Shown here one piece after another: positions 1 to 8,191 of a DNA stretch of 64,000 nt. The translations under genes were made by a program, and so were the position numbers. Below the pieces are notes generated by a model, which was not told the DNA's origin, ran no database searches, and saw only the letters and a program-made list of their open reading frames with translations. Every line of letters starts with the position of its first letter. The stretch's first letter is position 1. The DNA comes from Pectinatus cerevisiiphilus (GTDB lineage Bacteria > Bacillota > Negativicutes > Selenomonadales > Selenomonadaceae), in the NCBI RefSeq assembly GCF_004341685.1, contig NZ_SMAA01000007.1:62001-126000 (forward strand). Reading direction: 5' to 3'.

Positions 1-227
1 TTTGCTGCCGCACAGATACTACATGGATTAACATCACTTAAATTAAAACAGGTATTGCAAAAACCTATCTTTTCTTTTGCATCAATTATAGCCTTAGCCA
101 AAGCTTTTGCCTTTGATGGTTCCATATCCAATATGTGGTAAGCCAGCCGCGCTGCCGTTTTAGAACCAATTCCCGGCAACGCACGCAAATTCTCAATCAA
201 TTTTGCCAGAGGTTCAATGTACTGCAT
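1..227 (-). CDS. recR: Recombination protein RecR, N-terminal part (cut by window edge)
   Basis: Recombination mediator that acts with RecF/RecO in loading RecA at gaps. The translation starts MQYIEPLAKLIENLRALPG, a helix-hairpin-helix start typical of RecR. A four-cysteine zinc finger follows (CNTC, then CSIC) in the last visible residues. The Toprim domain lies beyond the edge. The ATG overlaps the TAA stop of ybaB by one base (TAATG), so the two are translationally coupled, as in most bacteria. Confidence 0.93.
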   Translation of the reverse strand, partial: MQYIEPLAKLIENLRALPGIGSKTAARLAYHILDMEPSKAKALAKAIIDAKEKIGFCNTCFNLSDVNPCSICAAA

Positions 228-559
228 TAAAACATCCCTGGTGGAAGATTAAGACCGCCTGTAAGTTTTCCCATTTCTGATGCCATCATATCATCCACTT
301 TTTTCACAGATTCATTGATTGCTGCAGAAATAAGGTCTTGAAGCATTTCCACATCCTGCGGATCAACTGCTGAAGGATCAATTGTCAGGGAAACCACTTG
401 CTTTTCCCCATTCATAACAACCTTGATCACACCGCCACCGCTTGATACTTCTACTGTTTTCTGTTTTAAATCATCCTGCATCCTTGCCATTTGCTGCTGT
501 AATTTCTGAACTTTTTTCATCATGCCGGCCATATTGCCGCCGCCCATAGGATTGAACAT
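227..559 (-). CDS. ybaB: YbaB/EbfC family nucleoid-associated protein
   Basis: Small DNA-binding protein of 110 residues, the usual family length, forming tweezer-like dimers on DNA. It has the Gly/Met-rich start (FNPMGGGNMAGMMKKVQ), an amphipathic first helix rich in Gln and Met (residues 14-35), the central strands (VVSLTIDPSAVDP) and a C-terminal helix ending in LPPGMF. A strong AGGAGGAAT ribosome site precedes the ATG. It is coupled to recR downstream. The usual partner dnaX is not upstream: 187 bases without a clear gene and then an amidase gene come first. Confidence 0.95.
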   Translation of the reverse strand: MFNPMGGGNMAGMMKKVQKLQQQMARMQDDLKQKTVEVSSGGGVIKVVMNGEKQVVSLTIDPSAVDPQDVEMLQDLISAAINESVKKVDDMMASEMGKLTGGLNLPPGMF

Positions 560-746
560 TAAATTATTCCTCCTGTGAATTTACTTGAACCCGCGGTAAA
601 TAAAAACTAATAATGCTGTTCCTATTACCACCATTAGAGCAATTACCTGCTACATATTTATTAAGTATATAATATAGCAGTCTTACTTGCAAGTCTAAGC
701 CTTTTATCGCTATTACCACAGCGAACAGTCCGCTTTTTATATACTC

Positions 747-1343
747 CTATAATTTTGCAAAAACCGCTTGCTTAAAATCTTCTAGCTGATTGTACAAATT
801 CTCTCCCGGACACAACGTATCATTAAGGTCACGGTGCCCAAAAATAATATTATCAGTTGCATTCAATCTATAAAGTTGGCATAGATATGCCGTCAACTGT
901 TCACCTGAAGCCAGCTGCGCTTCAGTTGGATATGCTTCTTCAAAATTACCAACCAAATTGATACCAATAGATGTTTTATTATATCCGTAACAATGTGCAC
1001 CGATCACATCGCGCGGCCTGCCGCGTTCAATAGTCCCGTCTTTTCGTATAACATAATGGTAGCCTATGCCAGCCCAACCATTAGCTAAATGCCATTGATG
1101 TATTTCAGCAGCAGATACATCTCTATTTGTCCCACCCACATGATGGATTATAATCATATCGGTTTGCTGACGATTTTCTAATGGCATAACGAAGTTCAAA
1201 TATGTTTCCTTTACGGAAGGAGAAAGTAATGGACGTCCCACTGAAGCTGCTTGTGCAATTTTCATAAAAGTATTTTTAGGTGACAGCAAAACACTGCCCA
1301 TAGTACCCAATGCATATAATAAAAATTTTCTACGATTTATCAA
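747..1343 (-). CDS. Exported N-acetylmuramoyl-L-alanine amidase (amidase_2/PGRP fold)
   Basis: Probably cleaves the amide bond between N-acetylmuramic acid and L-alanine in peptidoglycan. The start has a twin-arginine motif (NRRKFLLY, residues 3-10) and a hydrophobic stretch, consistent with Tat export. The domain from about residue 60 shows zinc ligands: His67 in IIIHHVGG, and His170 and Cys178 in GHRDLNDTLCPG; the catalytic Tyr lies in GYHYVIR. The start is TTG at 1343, six bases after GGGAG. At 198 residues it is a single catalytic domain with no cell-wall-binding repeats, so its target (own wall turnover or other) is open. Confidence 0.85.
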   Translation of the reverse strand: MINRRKFLLYALGTMGSVLLSPKNTFMKIAQAASVGRPLLSPSVKETYLNFVMPLENRQQTDMIIIHHVGGTNRDVSAAEIHQWHLANGWAGIGYHYVIRKDGTIERGRPRDVIGAHCYGYNKTSIGINLVGNFEEAYPTEAQLASGEQLTAYLCQLYRLNATDNIIFGHRDLNDTLCPGENLYNQLEDFKQAVFAKL

Positions 1344-1748
1344 TATAAACTCCCTTTGCCATAAAAGTAATCAGCATCTGCATATCATCTTATATATGTA
1401 AACGCTTGAGTTTTTAGATGTACAAAAAGCAACCATATATTTTCTGCATGGCAATTATTGATACATTAATCACAAAAATCAACTTTCCCTGTCCGCCGCC
1501 AGTACAGAATTCCCTATTTATTTCCATTCCTGTATTTTATACCAAAACATAAAAAATACATCGGCTAATATTTTAGCTGATTTAATATGTTTATAATTGT
1601 CAATATAACAAGTACTGAACAAATATCCTATGCATTTATTGATCTTATGAAACAGAAAGTCCGCCATACAACCTGACTGCAATAGTCGGCTGCATAGCGG
1701 ACAAAGGACATAGTGTAGTTTAAGTTTATACACGTAAAAGACAAACAA
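1344..1748. other. Intergenic stretch without a supported gene
   Basis: About 400 bases between the amidase start and the aldolase end. A 76-codon open frame on the minus strand (1518-1748) has no ribosome site, no recognisable similarity and unusual composition, and I do not call it. The only structure I see is the hairpin at 1659-1702. Confidence 0.5.
1659..1702 (-). terminator. Hairpin downstream of the aldolase gene, likely terminator
   Basis: GTCCGC pairs with GCGGAC around an inner GACT/AGTC stem. Reading on the minus strand the stem is followed by TTTCTGTTT, a weak U-tract. It lies about 45 bases past the stop of the aldolase gene. Confidence 0.5.
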
Positions 1749-2648
1749 TCAGGTGATAGATGCCTTATATATATCCTTTATGCTTGCTGCCAAAACAGCA
1801 TCAAAATCGGCATCACTCTGCTGTGCACTAAGCCCTTCAGCCAACGCACGCGAGAAACTGGCTATCAGGCCTTTATTACGAGCCAGTTTGTCATTTGCTT
1901 CCTTCCGGGAAAAACCGCCCGATAAGGCTACCACGCGAACAACATTTGGCTGTCCATTTATCAGATCACTATAAAAATTATCAACTACAGGAATGGATAC
2001 TTTAAACATAAATTTAACATCGGCTGGTAATACAGCAAGTTCTTTAAGAATTTCAGCCTTTAATATCTTTTCTGATTCAGCACGATTTTCACTATGGATA
2101 TCTACTTCAGGTTCAAGAATAGGAACAAGCCCTGCTGCAGCTATTTGTCTGCCTAGTTCAAACTGTTGTTTAACAATAGCTTTTATTCCCGTCGGACTTG
2201 TCTGCTTTATTACTGAACGCATCTTCGTACCAAAAATATTTCGTTTTGAAGCGCGTTTTAAAAGACCATCCAAATTAGGTATAGGCTTCATGAGTTGGAC
2301 GCCATCATTTACAGCGGCCAAACCTTTATCGACTTTCAAAAAAGGAACGATTCCCTTTTTATTCCACAGGTAATCTGCTGTCAATTCCCCATCAATTTCT
2401 CTATCCATCGTATTTTCAAACAATATAGCTGCCAAAATATACTTAGAACTGAATGCCGGACTCTTTATGATTCTTGTACGCATTTCATGTACTTTGGCAA
2501 ACATTTCATCGTCGCCATTATACTCATTTTCTTTGATCCCGTAAGCTGCTAGAGCTCTAGGCGTACTTCCTCCACTTTGGTCCAAAGCCGCAATAAATGC
2601 TTTATCATGGCTTATTCTCTGGAATTGTTTTTCATTCATCCATTTCAT
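1749..2648 (-). CDS. fda: Fructose-bisphosphate aldolase, class I
   Basis: Cleaves fructose 1,6-bisphosphate into dihydroxyacetone phosphate and glyceraldehyde 3-phosphate through a Schiff-base lysine, without metal. The 299-residue protein resembles the staphylococcal Fda type: FIAALDQSGGSTPRAL near the N-terminus, IVPFLKVDKG around residues 100-110, and VALSGGFSRKEAN near residue 240. The lysine in FMFKVSIP is a candidate Schiff-base residue. Two in-frame ATGs (MKWMNEKQ) share one GAAAGG site with awkward spacing to either, so the true N-terminus may be three residues shorter. It stands alone, away from the gap-pgk-tpiA-gpmI genes in this window. Confidence 0.92.
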   Translation of the reverse strand: MKWMNEKQFQRISHDKAFIAALDQSGGSTPRALAAYGIKENEYNGDDEMFAKVHEMRTRIIKSPAFSSKYILAAILFENTMDREIDGELTADYLWNKKGIVPFLKVDKGLAAVNDGVQLMKPIPNLDGLLKRASKRNIFGTKMRSVIKQTSPTGIKAIVKQQFELGRQIAAAGLVPILEPEVDIHSENRAESEKILKAEILKELAVLPADVKFMFKVSIPVVDNFYSDLINGQPNVVRVVALSGGFSRKEANDKLARNKGLIASFSRALAEGLSAQQSDADFDAVLAASIKDIYKASIT

Positions 2649-2808
2649 CTGCCTTTCAGAAACTATGACCGATCAATCATCCATACAACAAAATAATTTT
2701 TTCAATCAACAGTTTCTCAATATTTTTATTTCAAATTCCGGTTCATTGGATTTATCATAATACTTTTTTTATTCTTTTGCAAGCTATAGGAAAATGTCAG
2801 ATATACAC

Positions 2809-2850
2809 AAATATTACTGTAATAATGTAACAATTATTACGGTAATATTT
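2809..2850 (+). promoter_or_regulatory. Double palindromic operator upstream of the cupin gene
   Basis: Two copies of the 13-bp palindrome TATTAC-N-GTAATA (2812-2824 and 2835-2847), with centres 23 bp apart, form a larger near-perfect inverted repeat. The second copy covers the position of the -35 element for the -10 TATACT at 2863-2868, so a bound protein would be expected to block transcription. The regulator is not identified. Confidence 0.6.
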
Positions 2851-2896
2851 ACAAAATTAAATTATACTAAAGACAAATACAAGGGAGGTTAAAAAA

Positions 2897-3259
2897 ATGC
2901 AAACCATTTTAAAAAATATCAAAGAATCAGAAGTATTAGCTTTAAAAGACCTTGTCGCCTACCAAGATGGCCAGGTAATCAGCAAAACTCTTATCCAAAA
3001 CGATGCGGTAGGTATTACCTTGTTTTCCTTTTCTGCCGGTGAAGGTCTTAGTACCCATGAATCAAAAGGTGATGCTTTCGTAACCTGCCTTGACGGCAGT
3101 GGTGAAATGACAATAGACGGTGTTTCCCATAAAATAACCGCTGGTGAATCCATTGTTATGCCAGCACAGCATCCGCATGCAGTATATGCTGAAACTAACT
3201 TTAAGATGATATTGGTAGTGATCTTTCCCGAAAAAGATAAACAACCCTCTGAACGCTAA
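2897..3259 (+). CDS. Small cupin-domain protein
   Basis: A single-domain beta-barrel cupin of 120 residues. Cupin motif 1 is visible as HESKGDAFVTCLDGSGEMTI (residues 55-74), with metal-ligand candidates His55 and Asp61 or nearby, and motif 2 as the MPAQHPHAVYAE segment near residue 90. No catalytic assignment is possible: proteins of this size may be sugar- or metal-binding proteins or small isomerases. It has a strong ribosome site (AAGGGAGG), its own promoter with a double palindromic operator, and a shared convergent terminator, so it is a single-gene unit and one of the few plus-strand genes here. Confidence 0.8.
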   Translation: MQTILKNIKESEVLALKDLVAYQDGQVISKTLIQNDAVGITLFSFSAGEGLSTHESKGDAFVTCLDGSGEMTIDGVSHKITAGESIVMPAQHPHAVYAETNFKMILVVIFPEKDKQPSER

Positions 3260-3270
3260 ATACGGACGCT

Positions 3271-3328
3271 AAGGACAAAGTAAAGGCATGGAAAAGCAGA
3301 TGTTTTTCCATGCCTTTACTTTATCCTT
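3271..3328. terminator. Bidirectional terminator between cupin and tlpA-like genes
   Basis: A long stem of about 23 pairs (arms built on AAAGTAAAGGCATGGAAA and its complement) lies between two convergent genes. It touches the stop codon of the thioredoxin-like gene. Confidence 0.85.
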
Positions 3329-3911
3329 ATTTTATCATTTCTATACCTTTGCGCAAAGCTGACGCATCAATTGCTCCCTGCGCACTCGTTACAATATAAC
3401 CATCCCGATCAATAAAAAAAGTGGAAGGAATAGCTGCTATACCATATTTATCCATACCCTCGCGCTTAATATCAAAATAAACCGGGAAAGAAAACCCTTG
3501 CTCTTTTATATAGGCACTGCCTTTTTCCTGTGTTTCTCTCTGCCCATCCACAAGGTCAACCATCATAAAAAGGACGTCCTTACCTTCTTGCTTATATACA
3601 TTATCAAATTCTGGCATTTCTTTTTTACAAGGCGGACACCAACTTGCCCAAAAATTAAGGACAATAGGTTTACCCCGCAGTGAAGACAACTTTACCTGCT
3701 TTCCCGCACTGTCTACTACTGTAAAATCCGGTGCCGGCATTTTTTTGGCAGTACCAACATCCCCCTGCCTACTCAGCGTATTGTCATCGCCAACGGCAAC
3801 ACTGTCCCGCATATAAGCTGTTTTTCCCAACAAATTATAGGCAAAAGATGCCACAACTATGAGCAATACAAACGAAGCAACAAAAATAACAATCCCTGTT
3901 TTTTTATTCAT
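3327..3911 (-). CDS. TlpA/ResA-like membrane-anchored thiol-disulfide oxidoreductase
   Basis: A thioredoxin-fold protein of 194 residues that probably keeps extracytoplasmic cysteines reduced. Residues 8-27 form an N-terminal membrane anchor. The AhpC/TSA-type domain starts near PDFTVVDSAG (residue 61), and the active site is WCPPC with Cys92 and Cys95. The cis-Pro loop is IAAIPSTFF. It follows ccdA by 12 bases, so CcdA would pass electrons from cytoplasmic thioredoxin to it. The client is unknown here because no cytochrome c maturation gene is nearby. Confidence 0.9.
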   Translation of the reverse strand: MNKKTGIVIFVASFVLLIVVASFAYNLLGKTAYMRDSVAVGDDNTLSRQGDVGTAKKMPAPDFTVVDSAGKQVKLSSLRGKPIVLNFWASWCPPCKKEMPEFDNVYKQEGKDVLFMMVDLVDGQRETQEKGSAYIKEQGFSFPVYFDIKREGMDKYGIAAIPSTFFIDRDGYIVTSAQGAIDASALRKGIEMIK

Positions 3912-3923
3912 ACCGTACCCTCT

Positions 3924-4589
3924 TCAAAAAGTCAAAAGTGAAAGAAAATCGCCCATATATCCTGTTGCCATTAACAGTCCAACAATAACCAGCAAACCGC
4001 CCGCTGCCATATTAACAGACCGATAGTTCCTTTTTATAAAAGAAAAAGCGTCCTTCATTTGGTCTAGCAAAACGGCACTGGCAATAAAAGGGATACCCAA
4101 TCCCAGGGAATACGCGAGCAGCATCGTAATTCCCTGTACTAACGAAGCCTTTACAGATGCCGTCAATAAAGCCGAACCTAAGAAAAAACCCACACAAGGT
4201 GTCCAGCTTATTGCAAATACAATGCCTAAAAGCACTGAAGAAAAAAAGCCAAGGTTTTTAACATCAGCTTTTCTAGCATAAATTCTATTCAAAAAAGAAA
4301 AATTAAACACGCCCATGAAATTCAAACCAAAAACAATGACGACCAGTCCCGTTATAAGGTTCAATACCATTGCATATTCACGCAACAATCTGCCAAAGAT
4401 GCCCATAAACGCACCCATTATGACAAAAATAAACGTAAAACCGCAGACAAAACCTATCGAATTTAAAAATGCCCTTCTTTTATTCGCCTTTCCCGCGGAA
4501 AAATACGATATGTAAATTGGCAGCATTGGCAACAGACACGGTGAAATAAATGTAATAATGCCTTCCAGAAATAATAAAATATACTGCAT
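3924..4589 (-). CDS. ccdA: Cytochrome c biogenesis protein CcdA-like transmembrane electron carrier
   Basis: A DsbD/CcdA-family membrane protein with six predicted helices that moves reducing equivalents across the membrane. The redox cysteines are visible in FISPCLLPMLP near the N-terminus and in ISWTPCVGFFLG in the middle. The ribosome site GGAG lies seven bases before the ATG at 4589 and overlaps an upstream in-frame ATG at 4601, so I prefer the downstream start (221 residues, MQYILLFLEG). It is co-transcribed with the TlpA-like partner. Confidence 0.92.
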   Translation of the reverse strand: MQYILLFLEGIITFISPCLLPMLPIYISYFSAGKANKRRAFLNSIGFVCGFTFIFVIMGAFMGIFGRLLREYAMVLNLITGLVVIVFGLNFMGVFNFSFLNRIYARKADVKNLGFFSSVLLGIVFAISWTPCVGFFLGSALLTASVKASLVQGITMLLAYSLGLGIPFIASAVLLDQMKDAFSFIKRNYRSVNMAAGGLLVIVGLLMATGYMGDFLSLLTF

Positions 4590-4644
4590 AATTATCTCCA
4601 TACTGCCATAATAAAACTAAATTAACGTCCCCTAAAAAATGCAA

Positions 4645-4704
4645 CAAAACCTTTAGGCATAAGTATTTTTACTGTTTTCAATATACTTATACCCAAAGGT
4701 TTTG
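4645..4704 (-). terminator. Terminator of the HlyD/ABC-2 permease operon
   Basis: CAAAACCTTT and AAAGGTTTTG arms with an inner AAGTAT/ATACTT stem. On the minus strand it is followed by a T-rich stretch ending in TTTTTT, about 40 bases past the last permease gene. Confidence 0.75.
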
Positions 4705-4741
4705 TCAAGTAAAAAAAGATATGCTTTTATATAAAATAGGA

Positions 4742-5890
4742 CTATTGCCATTTACGTAGTCTTCGCCTAAACATAAACCTACAGACAACAAGGAAAAAGA
4801 TTCCCATGCAAGCCAGGATTGACAAAGTCTGCCACATGTCAGTCAAAGTCCCGGTAAAAAACAACCTTCTGATACTGTTGCCCATATACGTAAAGGGAGA
4901 AAATTTTGCCAGTGTACCTGAATATAGATCCATGGATTCGAGCGGCCATGTATATCCAGACAATATAAACGCCGGCACAACATAAATAAGCGCTGCTCTT
5001 ACAAAATATATTTCTCTGGAAAAAATAGCTGACAAACACATGCCCAGTGAAACTGCCGTGAAAAAGAAAGTCCCGCTTAGCAGTAGGGTAGAAGACAGAG
5101 ATCCTTTATTAGTTATGTAAAAAATATTTCTTGCTAATAAAGTAATGACACCAAACGCCAGCATTGACATCACCCAATAAATTAAAAATTTTACTACTAA
5201 CAGTTTATCAAAATTAATCTTCTTTGTTAGCAGCTTAAATTTTGCCAATGTATATTCTTTCTGGATGGATGCCCCAACAGAAAAAAACAACCCTTGCTGC
5301 ATAGCAATCATTGCCAACCCTAAAACAAAAAATTGTAGATAGCTTTGTGTCGGATTCCCCAAGACACGCAGATTACACTCTACCGGTTCAACTTTCTTTT
5401 TTGCATCTTCATAACTGAGTCCTGCTTTCAAAGAAACATTTTCTATTGCTACCTTGTTCGAAAGATCCTGGATGCTATCCATCATCGCTATGCTGGAAGC
5501 ACTTGTAGTGACCAGATTACTCCCATCTACCATACACAGTATTGTCGCATAGGACCCCGTCCTAACCTTCTTAGAAAGATCAGCCGGTATATCAACAGCA
5601 GCATATACTACTTTTTCATTGATTAGACGCTGCATTTCTTCTTCAGATGTCACCTCAGCAACTATTTTAAATCTTTCATCATAATCAAGATTGCGTACTA
5701 ATTGCCGGCTAAGGCTCGACTGCGCTTCATCACAAATGACGAGAGGGATATGTGTAACAGTACTATTGTAATACAAACCACCGAACAAAAGCAGATATGC
5801 TATCCCTGCACCAAACAAAAATGTTACCCGTCTAGAATCCTCTATGAAAATCTGATGAAGCTCTCGTTTTATTATTTGCCAAAATGTCAT
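4742..5890 (-). CDS. ABC-2 type permease (YhiI/YbhR-like), second of a pair
   Basis: Integral membrane subunit of an exporter, 382 residues. It has one N-terminal helix (about residues 22-41), a large extracytoplasmic region to about residue 180 (IPLVICDEAQSSLSRQLVRN is typical of this family) and five helices in the C-terminal half, the ABC2_membrane_3 layout. It shares this layout with its 381-residue neighbour, so the two presumably form a heterodimer. It starts four bases after that gene. No ATP-binding subunit is encoded in the operon. Confidence 0.85.
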   Translation of the reverse strand: MTFWQIIKRELHQIFIEDSRRVTFLFGAGIAYLLLFGGLYYNSTVTHIPLVICDEAQSSLSRQLVRNLDYDERFKIVAEVTSEEEMQRLINEKVVYAAVDIPADLSKKVRTGSYATILCMVDGSNLVTTSASSIAMMDSIQDLSNKVAIENVSLKAGLSYEDAKKKVEPVECNLRVLGNPTQSYLQFFVLGLAMIAMQQGLFFSVGASIQKEYTLAKFKLLTKKINFDKLLVVKFLIYWVMSMLAFGVITLLARNIFYITNKGSLSSTLLLSGTFFFTAVSLGMCLSAIFSREIYFVRAALIYVVPAFILSGYTWPLESMDLYSGTLAKFSPFTYMGNSIRRLFFTGTLTDMWQTLSILACMGIFFLVVCRFMFRRRLRKWQ

Positions 5891-5894
5891 CTTT

Positions 5895-7040
5895 TCATCC
5901 CTTCACATAAGACTTTTTTCTTCTAAAAGAAAATATCTTTAGCGTCACTGCTGCTGCCAATAAACCAAACAAAAGCATATAGGATACATCACGCCACAAA
6001 AACGGATCAGATTCCGAAAATAACACACTTCTTAAATTAACTGCGGCATAACTTATTGGTAACAAACTGGAAAAAAACTTCCCAAATGAAGTCATCAAAA
6101 AATCTGGCCATGTCAGACCACTGAAAAGTAATCCAGGCATCAAATAAACAAGTGGAACCTGTAATGAAAAAACCTCATCCACACTGATAGACGAAAAAAA
6201 GAACATTGCCTGAATGACAAAAAAACTGAACGCTACACCTATAGCAAGTAACTCAATTACTTTATGTGCTATTTGTAAATCCATAATAAAAAACAATACC
6301 GTCATAGAAACTACATAAGACAGCACAGCTAAAATCCAGGATGGAATAGTTTTTCCTATCAATAAAGACAACGATGAATATTCTTTCCCATATTTTTTAG
6401 ACTTATATTCCCGCACCAGCAACGGTCCTACTGCCAGTAAAATGCCTATCTGCAAACCATTCAGCATCAATCCTGGCAGCATAAATGGTTTATACCCTGT
6501 GACAGGATTATTCAATACGCGTAAACCCATGTGTATTGGATAGACCAGATTCATTGATTGGCTAGGCAATATTCCGCCCGCTTCAAACAGTTTCTGCGAT
6601 ATGGCAATAGAAAAGGTCTGATTCATTTGCTTACTGTACATGAGAGCAACATTACCAAATAAATTATTAGTAGAATTAACTACCAATAACAGATTACTTG
6701 CATCCCCCAATTCTACTTTTTTCGTAAAATCAGGTGGGATAGAAAGTCCGACTAATGCCTTATTTGTTGCTAAATCTTCCTCAAAAGATTCTTGGTCTGG
6801 CACATAATCAACAATCGTAAATTTTTCCGAATCATTATATATCTGAACTAATTGCCTACTGATAGAGCTATTTTCTTGGTCAAAAATAACTAAAGGAATA
6901 TGCTTTACACTATTTTGGGCATAAACCATACTAAACAATACAGAAAAAAGAATCGGTACAATAAAAAAATACAATGCGATAGGAAATTTGCCCTTAAAAA
7001 GGAGGGCAAATTCGTCGCGAATTATTTTTTTTAACTTCAT
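5895..7040 (-). CDS. ABC-2 type permease (YbhS-like), first of a pair
   Basis: A 381-residue membrane protein with the same architecture as the next gene: one N-terminal helix, an extracytoplasmic domain with HIPLVIFDQENSSISRQLVQ, then five C-terminal helices. Its ATG overlaps the stop of the HlyD-like gene (ATGA), indicating translational coupling. Paired permeases of this kind work with a HlyD-type fusion protein in drug or envelope-component export in Gram-negative-type cells. The missing ATPase is discussed as a finding. Confidence 0.85.
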   Translation of the reverse strand: MKLKKIIRDEFALLFKGKFPIALYFFIVPILFSVLFSMVYAQNSVKHIPLVIFDQENSSISRQLVQIYNDSEKFTIVDYVPDQESFEEDLATNKALVGLSIPPDFTKKVELGDASNLLLVVNSTNNLFGNVALMYSKQMNQTFSIAISQKLFEAGGILPSQSMNLVYPIHMGLRVLNNPVTGYKPFMLPGLMLNGLQIGILLAVGPLLVREYKSKKYGKEYSSLSLLIGKTIPSWILAVLSYVVSMTVLFFIMDLQIAHKVIELLAIGVAFSFFVIQAMFFFSSISVDEVFSLQVPLVYLMPGLLFSGLTWPDFLMTSFGKFFSSLLPISYAAVNLRSVLFSESDPFLWRDVSYMLLFGLLAAAVTLKIFSFRRKKSYVKG

Positions 7041-8056
7041 GATGCAGCGCCACCATTTAACTTGAACCTCATCCCAGGGCGCAGTTTATCCGAGTTTACC
7101 TGAACTTTTACATTAAAGCTTATTATATCAGTACTGTCACCGCGTTCACTAGTTGCACGCTGTGTGGCAAAGTCAGCTTTTTTACTGATATCTGATACTG
7201 TCCCGCTCACTTGGGTAGTATTGTCACGGGCAATTAAATTAAGATCCTGATTCACATAGAATTTGGAAAGCTCTGTTTCTGGTATCTTGAAATCAACCCA
7301 GTTATCAGTTGGATCTTGGACAGCAACAAGTGGCGTACCTAATGATATCATTGACCCTTCTTCTATGTATTTTTCTGTTATGACACCATCAAAAGGCGCT
7401 CTTATAGTTGTTTCATCTAATTGGACATCCAATTGCTGCAATGCAGCTTTAGCTTGATCGATCTTTTTATCTACAACATTTTCATTTGCTTTATCAACGC
7501 CGGTCTGCAATAAACCTGCATTTGCTTTATCTACCGCAGATGAAGCTTGCATATAAGTAGCTTGCGCCGCTTCATATTTAGTCTTGTATTCATCAAACAT
7601 CTGTTGGGAAATAGCACCAGATTCAACCAGATTGGAAAAACGGTCATAATCGCTCTTAGCAAGATCCAGTTCCGTTTTAGCCTGTTTGAGCCCTGCTTGT
7701 GCCATATCCAAGGAAGAATATACTGTTCCCCCATTTAACGAGCTTTGGGCAGAAGCTTGTTCTTCTTGTTCCTGCAACGACTGTATATTTGCCACAAGTT
7801 GTTCCCGCTGCGCTACCAAATCTCTCTTATCTATATAAGCCAATACTTGTCCTTCTTTTACTGTATCGCCTTCCTTGACCAAGAGTTGCACTACTCTGCC
7901 TGCCACTTTAGAATTGACATCAATTTCTTTGGCATCTGCTCTTCCCCATATTTCATTTTCAGCGGTTTCCTGTGATCCGCAACCGCATATATTTAACAAA
8001 ATAATTACTAATACTGCTATACATATAACTTTCTTATCTTGTATTTTATTTTTCAC
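7037..8056 (-). CDS. HlyD-family periplasmic adaptor lipoprotein
   Basis: Membrane-fusion component bridging the permeases to the outer envelope. A lipoprotein signal ends at LLNICGCG. The biotinyl-lipoyl half motif follows (VAGRVVQLLVKEGDTVKEGQ), then a long alpha-helical hairpin rich in Ala/Gln/Glu (about residues 80-190) and the second lipoyl half (APFDGVITEKYIEEGSMI). I place the start at a GTG at 8056, eight bases after AAGGGG. An upstream ATG at 8131 would put the operator and promoter inside the gene and is rejected. The product is about 339 residues. Confidence 0.88.
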   Translation of the reverse strand: MKNKIQDKKVICIAVLVIILLNICGCGSQETAENEIWGRADAKEIDVNSKVAGRVVQLLVKEGDTVKEGQVLAYIDKRDLVAQREQLVANIQSLQEQEEQASAQSSLNGGTVYSSLDMAQAGLKQAKTELDLAKSDYDRFSNLVESGAISQQMFDEYKTKYEAAQATYMQASSAVDKANAGLLQTGVDKANENVVDKKIDQAKAALQQLDVQLDETTIRAPFDGVITEKYIEEGSMISLGTPLVAVQDPTDNWVDFKIPETELSKFYVNQDLNLIARDNTTQVSGTVSDISKKADFATQRATSERGDSTDIISFNVKVQVNSDKLRPGMRFKLNGGAAS

Positions 8057-8072
8057 TGCTCTTTCCCCTTTT

Positions 8073-8086
8073 TTGAACATGTTCAA
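8073..8086. promoter_or_regulatory. Palindromic operator TTGAACATGTTCAA at the exporter promoter
   Basis: A perfect 14-bp palindrome just downstream of a TATAAT at 8091-8096 (minus strand) and upstream of the HlyD ribosome site. The same 14 bases lie at the promoter of the adjacent TetR gene (8877-8890). It is very probably the TetR operator. Confidence 0.8.
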
Positions 8087-8191
8087 CAAAATTATATATA
8101 AATACACTCTACCAAGTATTAATAATTTCATAAAGTAACCTGATTACCAATACTGTAGAGTGCGTATCTACATGCCTATTATTTTAGCATA

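Noticed and set aside
1518-1748. 76-codon open frame on the minus strand
   Set aside because: No ribosome site, Cys/Tyr/Lys-rich composition typical of translated noncoding DNA, and it contains the aldolase terminator hairpin.
1753-2552. Several plus-strand open frames opposite the aldolase gene
   Set aside because: They are complementary shadows of a clear class I aldolase; no ribosome sites and no family resemblance.
2650-2800. Promoter for the aldolase gene
   Set aside because: A TTGATT lies upstream, but no acceptable -10 follows at the right distance; not enough to call.
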